This document shows positions 14,031 to 17,427 of a stretch of DNA of 17,427 nucleotides, piece after piece; within the stretch, counting starts at the first letter, position 1, and each line of letters begins with the position of its first letter. The notes beneath the pieces were generated by a model, which was given only the letters and a program-made list of their open reading frames with translations, was not told the DNA's origin and did no database searches. The position numbers and the translations under genes were made by a program. The stretch covers positions 1-17,427 of the forward strand of contig CAUDIU010000035.1 in assembly GCA_958449715.1 (NCBI GenBank), written 5' to 3'. The stretch comes from an uncultured Clostridium sp. GTDB taxonomy: Bacteria > Cyanobacteriota > Vampirovibrionia > Gastranaerophilales > Gastranaerophilaceae.

Positions 14031-14846
14031 TTAATTAAGAGTTTGGAAGGCATTGTCTACTATTGATTTAATATCAAAAGTAGTTTCTTCTTCTTCTTCG
14101 CTTTTAGTTGAAAGCCAAATTAAATATTCAATATTTCCAGAAGGTCCTTTTATTGATGAAAAAGTTAAGCCATTGATTTTATAGTCTAGATTTTTTGCAA
14201 AATTTATTACATTTTCTATTACTTCAATATGAACTTTTTTATCTCTAACAACTCCACCTTTTTCAACTTTTTCTTTGCCTGCTTCAAATTGAGGCTTGAT
14301 AAGACATACCATTTCGTGAAATTCAGGATTAAGTAATTTTTTTAGGTTTTCTAAAACTTTTGTCAAAGATATGAAAGATAAGTCACTTACCAAAAGATCT
14401 GCAACAGGTTCATTTTCTTCATATATTTCATTATAAGAACAGATTTTTAAATTTGTTCTTTCAATTGTTTTAACTCTGTTATCTGAACGAATTTTCCAAT
14501 CAAGCTGTCCATATCCTACGTCTGCTGCATAGACAAATTTAGCACCATTTTGTAAAAGACAATCTGTAAAACCTCCAGTTGAAGCACCTGCATCTAAGCA
14601 AATTCTATTTTCTATTTTTACAGGAAATGTATCAAGTGCTTTTTTTAGCTTAAATCCGCCTCTGGAAACGTATGGCATTGATTTTACTTGAATATCATAT
14701 TCTTTTGATGGGTTTATTTGAAAACCTGCTTTTGTTATGTATTCGTCATTAATTTTTACATGACCTGCGAGTATTGCAGCTGCAGCTTTGCTTTTTGTCT
14801 CAAAGTATCCTAAATCTGTAAGATATTTATCAAGTCTTTCTTTCAT
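14031..14846 (-). CDS. tlyA: TlyA-family rRNA (cytidine-2'-O)-methyltransferase
   Basis: 271 residues. An N-terminal S4 RNA-binding domain (about 1-60: RLDKYLTDLGYFETKSKA, GHVKIND) is joined to an FtsJ-type Rossmann methyltransferase. SAM motif I is LDAGASTGGFTDCLL (84-98), with DVGYGQLDWKIR (109-120), SDLSFISL with D155, and LIKPQFEAG with K184. YVSRGGFKLKKAL (59-71) supplies the first catalytic lysine. In Mycobacterium TlyA 2'-O-methylates 16S and 23S rRNA and affects capreomycin sensitivity; family members in other bacteria are often annotated as haemolysin, which is misleading. The start overlaps the tatD stop by 4 bp (ATGA), indicating coupling. The C terminus has a short acidic run (SEEEEETT). 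Confidence 0.93.
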   Translation of the reverse strand: MKERLDKYLTDLGYFETKSKAAAAILAGHVKINDEYITKAGFQINPSKEYDIQVKSMPYVSRGGFKLKKALDTFPVKIENRICLDAGASTGGFTDCLLQNGAKFVYAADVGYGQLDWKIRSDNRVKTIERTNLKICSYNEIYEENEPVADLLVSDLSFISLTKVLENLKKLLNPEFHEMVCLIKPQFEAGKEKVEKGGVVRDKKVHIEVIENVINFAKNLDYKINGLTFSSIKGPSGNIEYLIWLSTKSEEEEETTFDIKSIVDNAFQTLN

Positions 14847-15598
14847 ATATTAAATACTCTTTCTGCGTTCTGAGTTGTAATTTTGTCTATTTCATCAAAT
14901 GATGTATCTCTAAGTTTTGCAATTTCTTCTGCAACATATTTTACATATGCCGGTTGATTTGTTTTACCCCTATATGGTACTGGTGTGAGATATGGGGCGT
15001 CTGTTTCTAATAATAAGTTTTCTATTGGTATGTTTTTTGCTACTTCTTTCATTTTTATAGCGTTTTTAAAAGTAACAACTCCACCTAGTGCTATGTACCA
15101 ACCTTCTTTTACACATTCTTTTGCGAATTCTACACTTCCAGAAAAGCAGTGCATAATTATTTGAGAATTTTTGTTGTATTCTTTTAAAATATCATATGTG
15201 TCTTTATGAGCTTCCCTGTCATGAATTGATATTGGAAGATTTAATTCATTAGCAAGTTTTATTTGTTTTATAAAAACTTCTTTTTGTAAGTCATTAAAAC
15301 TTTTGTCCCAGTAATAATCCAGACCAATTTCTCCAATTCCTACAATTTTTTTATTTTCTGCATATTTTTTTATTTTATCTATTAAACTGTCATCCCAATC
15401 TTTTACTTCTGAGGGGTGTACTCCTAAAAGACCATATACGTTTTCGTATTTGTTTACTATATCAAATACTACATCAATATCAGATGGGTATGCTGCAGGT
15501 AAGATGATTTTTTTTACTCCATTATTTGCAGCATTTGTAATTATTTCATCTATTGTAAATTTTTCTATGCAATTAATATGTGAATGTGTATCAATCAT
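14843..15598 (-). CDS. tatD: TatD-family metal-dependent DNase
   Basis: 251 residues, normal. Cytosolic metal-dependent nuclease; E. coli TatD has 3'-5' exonuclease activity and is linked to DNA repair after peroxide stress. The amidohydrolase-type TIM barrel ligands are all present: H5 and H7 in DTHSH, E90 in GEIGLDYY, H126 in ISIHDREA, H150 in MHCFSG and D200 in LLETDAPYLTPVP. First gene of the tatD-tlyA pair. Its promoter places the transcript start on the ATG, and no ribosome binding site is present, so it is probably leaderless. Divergent from gatD across only 41 bases. Confidence 0.95.
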   Translation of the reverse strand: MIDTHSHINCIEKFTIDEIITNAANNGVKKIILPAAYPSDIDVVFDIVNKYENVYGLLGVHPSEVKDWDDSLIDKIKKYAENKKIVGIGEIGLDYYWDKSFNDLQKEVFIKQIKLANELNLPISIHDREAHKDTYDILKEYNKNSQIIMHCFSGSVEFAKECVKEGWYIALGGVVTFKNAIKMKEVAKNIPIENLLLETDAPYLTPVPYRGKTNQPAYVKYVAEEIAKLRDTSFDEIDKITTQNAERVFNI

Positions 15599-15604
15599 AT
15601 AGAG

Positions 15605-15613
15605 ATTATAACA
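15605..15613 (-). promoter_or_regulatory. Extended -10 promoter of tatD-tlyA
   Basis: On the minus strand TGTTATAAT (15613-15605) is a consensus extended -10. Six bases separate it from the tatD ATG at 15598, so the transcript should begin at the A of the start codon. No clear -35 is seen. Confidence 0.7.
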
Positions 15614-15621
15614 CGATTATG

Positions 15622-15630
15622 TGATATAAT
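15622..15630 (+). promoter_or_regulatory. Extended -10 promoter of gatD
   Basis: TGATATAAT is a consensus extended -10. The ATG at 15640 lies 9 bases after it, so the leader would be about 0-3 bases. No ribosome binding site and no clear -35 are seen. Confidence 0.7.
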
Positions 15631-15639
15631 TAAATAAGC

Positions 15640-16374
15640 ATGGAAGAGACGAATTTAAAAATTTCAATAGCTCATTTATATCCCAAATTGTTAAATTTGT
15701 ATGGAGATATGGGAAATATAATTACTCTTGTAAAACGCTGTGAATGGCGTGGAATTCAAGTTGAGTATGAAGAAATTAATTCTGGAGATTCTATTTCTTC
15801 TCACGATTTATATTTTATAGGTGGGGGGCAGGATAAACAGCAGCAAGATGTTGCAGGAGAATTATATAAGAATAAAGAATTTCTTCAACAAGAAAGAGAT
15901 AATGGAGCTGTTTTCCTTGGAATATGCGGAGGATACCAATTATTTGGTCATTATTATCAACCATTTGATGGGGATAAATTATTAGGAATTAGTCTAATGG
16001 ATGCTTATACTGTGGCAGGGAAAAAGAGATTTATTGGAAATGTTACAGTTGAAACTGATTTTTTGGCACCTTCTACCTTAGTTGGCTTTGAAAATCATAG
16101 TGGTTTGACTTATTTGCAAGGAGATACAAAGCCTTTAGGAAAAGTTATTGTAGGAAATGGTAATAATGGGCAGGATAAGACTGCAGGTGCTCGATTTAAA
16201 AATGTGTTCGGTACATATTTACATGGTTCATTGTTGCCTAAAAATCCACATTTTGCGGATTATTTAATTTCTCTTGCGTTAGAAAAACGTTATGGTGAAA
16301 AAATAGAATTATCAAAGTTAGATGATAAATTAGAAATAATGACACATAATTCATTAGTAGGGAAAGCATATTAA
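15640..16374 (+). CDS. gatD: GatD-type glutamine amidotransferase (lipid II isoglutaminyl synthase subunit)
   Basis: 244 residues. Class I glutaminase domain of the CobB/CobQ-like type. In Gram-positive bacteria GatD pairs with MurT and supplies ammonia to amidate the D-glutamate of lipid II. Motifs: LLNLYGDMGNIITL (17-30), FIGGGQDKQQQD (59-70), nucleophile Cys96 in LGICGGYQLFG, R130 in KKRFIGN, VGFENHSG (148-155) and His195 in GTYLHGSLLPKNP. These follow Staphylococcus GatD closely, whereas a cobyric acid synthase would be much longer. No murT-like Mur ligase gene lies next to it in this window, so the partner must be elsewhere. The start has no Shine-Dalgarno sequence. The GtrA-like gene follows after one base. 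Confidence 0.88.
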   Translation: MEETNLKISIAHLYPKLLNLYGDMGNIITLVKRCEWRGIQVEYEEINSGDSISSHDLYFIGGGQDKQQQDVAGELYKNKEFLQQERDNGAVFLGICGGYQLFGHYYQPFDGDKLLGISLMDAYTVAGKKRFIGNVTVETDFLAPSTLVGFENHSGLTYLQGDTKPLGKVIVGNGNNGQDKTAGARFKNVFGTYLHGSLLPKNPHFADYLISLALEKRYGEKIELSKLDDKLEIMTHNSLVGKAY

Positions 16375-16375
16375 T

Positions 16376-16804
16376 ATGACAACAAAAGAAGCTGTATTAT
16401 CATTGTACAATAGATGGTGTGGAATATCTGATAAAATTCGTTTTCTTCTAGTTGGTGGTTGGAATGCTGCTTTTTCTTATATAATATTTGCAATTGCGGT
16501 ATATCTGTTAGGTCATGAAAATTACCAGATTTGTGTAGCGTTGCAGTGGATTATTTCATCTGTATTTTCTTTTGTTAACCAAAAAGTTTTTGTATTTTGT
16601 ACTAAGGGGCATTGGATAAAAGAGTATTTTAAGTGCTGTACAACTTGGGTTGTAAGTTATTTGTGCAACGCATTAATTCTTGAATTTATAGTAAGATATG
16701 TTTCAAAAAATGTTTATGTAGGACAATTCTTTTCAATACTTTTGGCATCTATTATAACTTATGTATTGTTTAAATACTTTGCTTTCCGTCATCATAAAAA
16801 GTAA
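16376..16804 (+). CDS. GtrA-like membrane protein
   Basis: 142 residues with four predicted membrane segments (about 21-45, 51-68, 88-108 and 115-137). The pattern FLLVGGWNAAFSYIIFA in the first, FSFVNQKVFVF after the second, and a final KYFAFR are typical of the GtrA/DPMS-like family. Members are thought to help move polyprenol-linked sugars across the membrane. Two adjacent cysteines (87-88) lie at the start of the third segment. The ATG follows the gatD stop by one base with only a weak upstream AGGGA (16360-16364), so translation is probably coupled. The pairing with gatD suggests work on lipid-linked cell-envelope precursors, an inference from position. Confidence 0.85.
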   Translation: MTTKEAVLSLYNRWCGISDKIRFLLVGGWNAAFSYIIFAIAVYLLGHENYQICVALQWIISSVFSFVNQKVFVFCTKGHWIKEYFKCCTTWVVSYLCNALILEFIVRYVSKNVYVGQFFSILLASIITYVLFKYFAFRHHKK

Positions 16805-16807
16805 ATT

Positions 16808-17427
16808 CTATTTTAAATCTTCATTAAAATAGCCTGTTATGTATTTGATTTTTTTTATAAAATCATTGAATGATAGTGTAATTTCTTCTTGATATCTATT
16901 ATCAAATATTTGAGCTGTTTTGTTTGTATTGTCAACATTTTCTAATGTATAACAGTGCCAGTTTGTTAATCCTTTTATAAAATGATGTCCTGTTCCTGCT
17001 ATAAAGCTGTTATTTTTATTTTTCCCTATTTTTTCTAAAAGAGCTTTTGCTTCATCTGATTTCGATTTTAAGCTCATTCTGATACTGTTTTCATTAATGT
17101 TGATAGGTTTAATACCTGTAAACATTTCTAGAAATCTTGATGGATTATTGTATTCAAATTCTTCATTTGTTTTGTATAATCTGTTAGCGAATGATTTTTT
17201 ATCTGGATATTTTTTTAGTAATTTATTCATTGCTACTTCTAGAGCTTTCAGTATTGGATTTTCTGGCTCTGTCAGAATTATTGGGTTAAGAAATTGATCG
17301 CAAAGAGTTAGGTCATTTATCTCTTTTTCAGATATAAAAAAGTCTTCTGATTTCCCATTGATATTTTTAAATTTAATATTAAAGTTGTTTCCTTCTCGAG
17401 AAATATTATTTTGTAATATTTTACAGC
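16808..17427 (-). CDS. C-terminal part of a calpain-like (C2) cysteine peptidase, cut by the window edge
   Basis: The frame ending at TAG 16808-16810 has no stop up to the right edge: 205 residues are readable, starting with Cys-Lys-Ile at 17425. The internal ATG at 17230 is not the start. It has no ribosome binding site, and codons upstream of it read a plausible protein (NGKSEDFFISEKEIND, NPILKALEVAMNKLL). The order of elements resembles the second half of a calpain protease core: a short beta hairpin with NGK, the helix ALEVAMNKLL, SRFLEMFTGIKP (as in the family's EALxxLTG), then His in NWHCYTLENVD, Asn in IFDNRYQEE, and FNDFIKKI. The nucleophile Cys would lie outside the window. I recognise this by pattern only. 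Convergent with the GtrA-like gene, 3 bases apart. Confidence 0.55.
   Translation of the reverse strand, partial: CKILQNNISREGNNFNIKFKNINGKSEDFFISEKEINDLTLCDQFLNPIILTEPENPILKALEVAMNKLLKKYPDKKSFANRLYKTNEEFEYNNPSRFLEMFTGIKPININENSIRMSLKSKSDEAKALLEKIGKNKNNSFIAGTGHHFIKGLTNWHCYTLENVDNTNKTAQIFDNRYQEEITLSFNDFIKKIKYITGYFNEDLK

Noticed and set aside
14031..14846. TlyA as a true haemolysin
   Set aside because: The S4 domain and the SAM-binding motifs with FtsJ-type catalytic residues indicate an rRNA methyltransferase; the haemolysin name is historical.
15640..16374. Cobyric acid synthase (CobQ) of the cobalamin pathway
   Set aside because: Only the glutaminase domain is present, 244 residues, and its motifs follow GatD; there are no other cobalamin genes nearby.
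16808..17230. A complete 140-residue gene starting at ATG 17230
   Set aside because: The frame remains open upstream to the edge with protein-like composition, and the ATG lacks a ribosome binding site, so it is an internal methionine.
1..17427. CRISPR array, insertion sequence, prophage or toxin-antitoxin pair
   Set aside because: No regularly spaced repeats, transposase, phage structural gene or small paired toxin-antitoxin genes were seen on either strand.

Overview
The window is an AT-rich bacterial chromosome segment (no exact GC count made), densely packed with short intergenic gaps. The first gene is an OmpR/PhoB-type response regulator whose receiver and DNA-binding domains closely match RpaB (Ycf27) of cyanobacteria and plastids. 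There are no photosynthesis genes, the base composition is low in GC, and a YqhD-type alcohol dehydrogenase and sugar O-acetyltransferase are present. I therefore infer a non-photosynthetic relative of cyanobacteria (Vampirovibrionia/Melainabacteria, perhaps Gastranaerophilales). This is inference from memory of protein families, not a database result.

Layout. 1-1084: rpaB, its terminator, and a tRNA-His(GUG) gene with its own promoter and terminator. A divergent gene probably starts just left of position 1. 1161-4769: an accessory-looking cassette on the minus strand (sugar O-acetyltransferase, then two tandem alpha/beta hydrolases with a cysteine nucleophile, one cytosolic and one exported), facing a divergent LysR-type regulator across a 27-bp perfect palindrome. 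4759-7190: dedA and a methyltransferase of the Ogt type on the minus strand, then divergent yqhD. 7195-10692: the classic protein quality-control cluster tig, clpP, clpX. 10709-14030: polA with an overlapping small secreted protein of unknown function. 14031-15598: tatD and tlyA, overlapping, on the minus strand. 15622-16804: gatD (glutamine amidotransferase, MurT partner family) followed by a GtrA-like membrane protein. 16808-17427: the 3' part of a minus-strand gene running off the right edge. It is open in frame to the edge and looks like the C-terminal half of a calpain-type (C2) cysteine peptidase.

How the parts relate. tig, clpP and clpX are the expected chaperone/protease set. GatD, GtrA-like and TlyA touch cell-wall precursor amidation, glycan lipid export and rRNA methylation respectively. 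The LysR/hydrolase/acetyltransferase block looks like a self-contained regulated metabolic or detoxification unit of unknown substrate.

Most notable: (a) the palindrome that covers the -35 elements of two divergent promoters, with a predicted leaderless lysR mRNA; (b) back-to-back extended -10 promoters for tatD and gatD, both predicted leaderless or nearly so; (c) a polA whose proofreading active site has been lost; (d) the edge-truncated calpain-like gene; (e) gatD without an adjacent murT. I found no CRISPR array, insertion sequence, integrase or phage gene.
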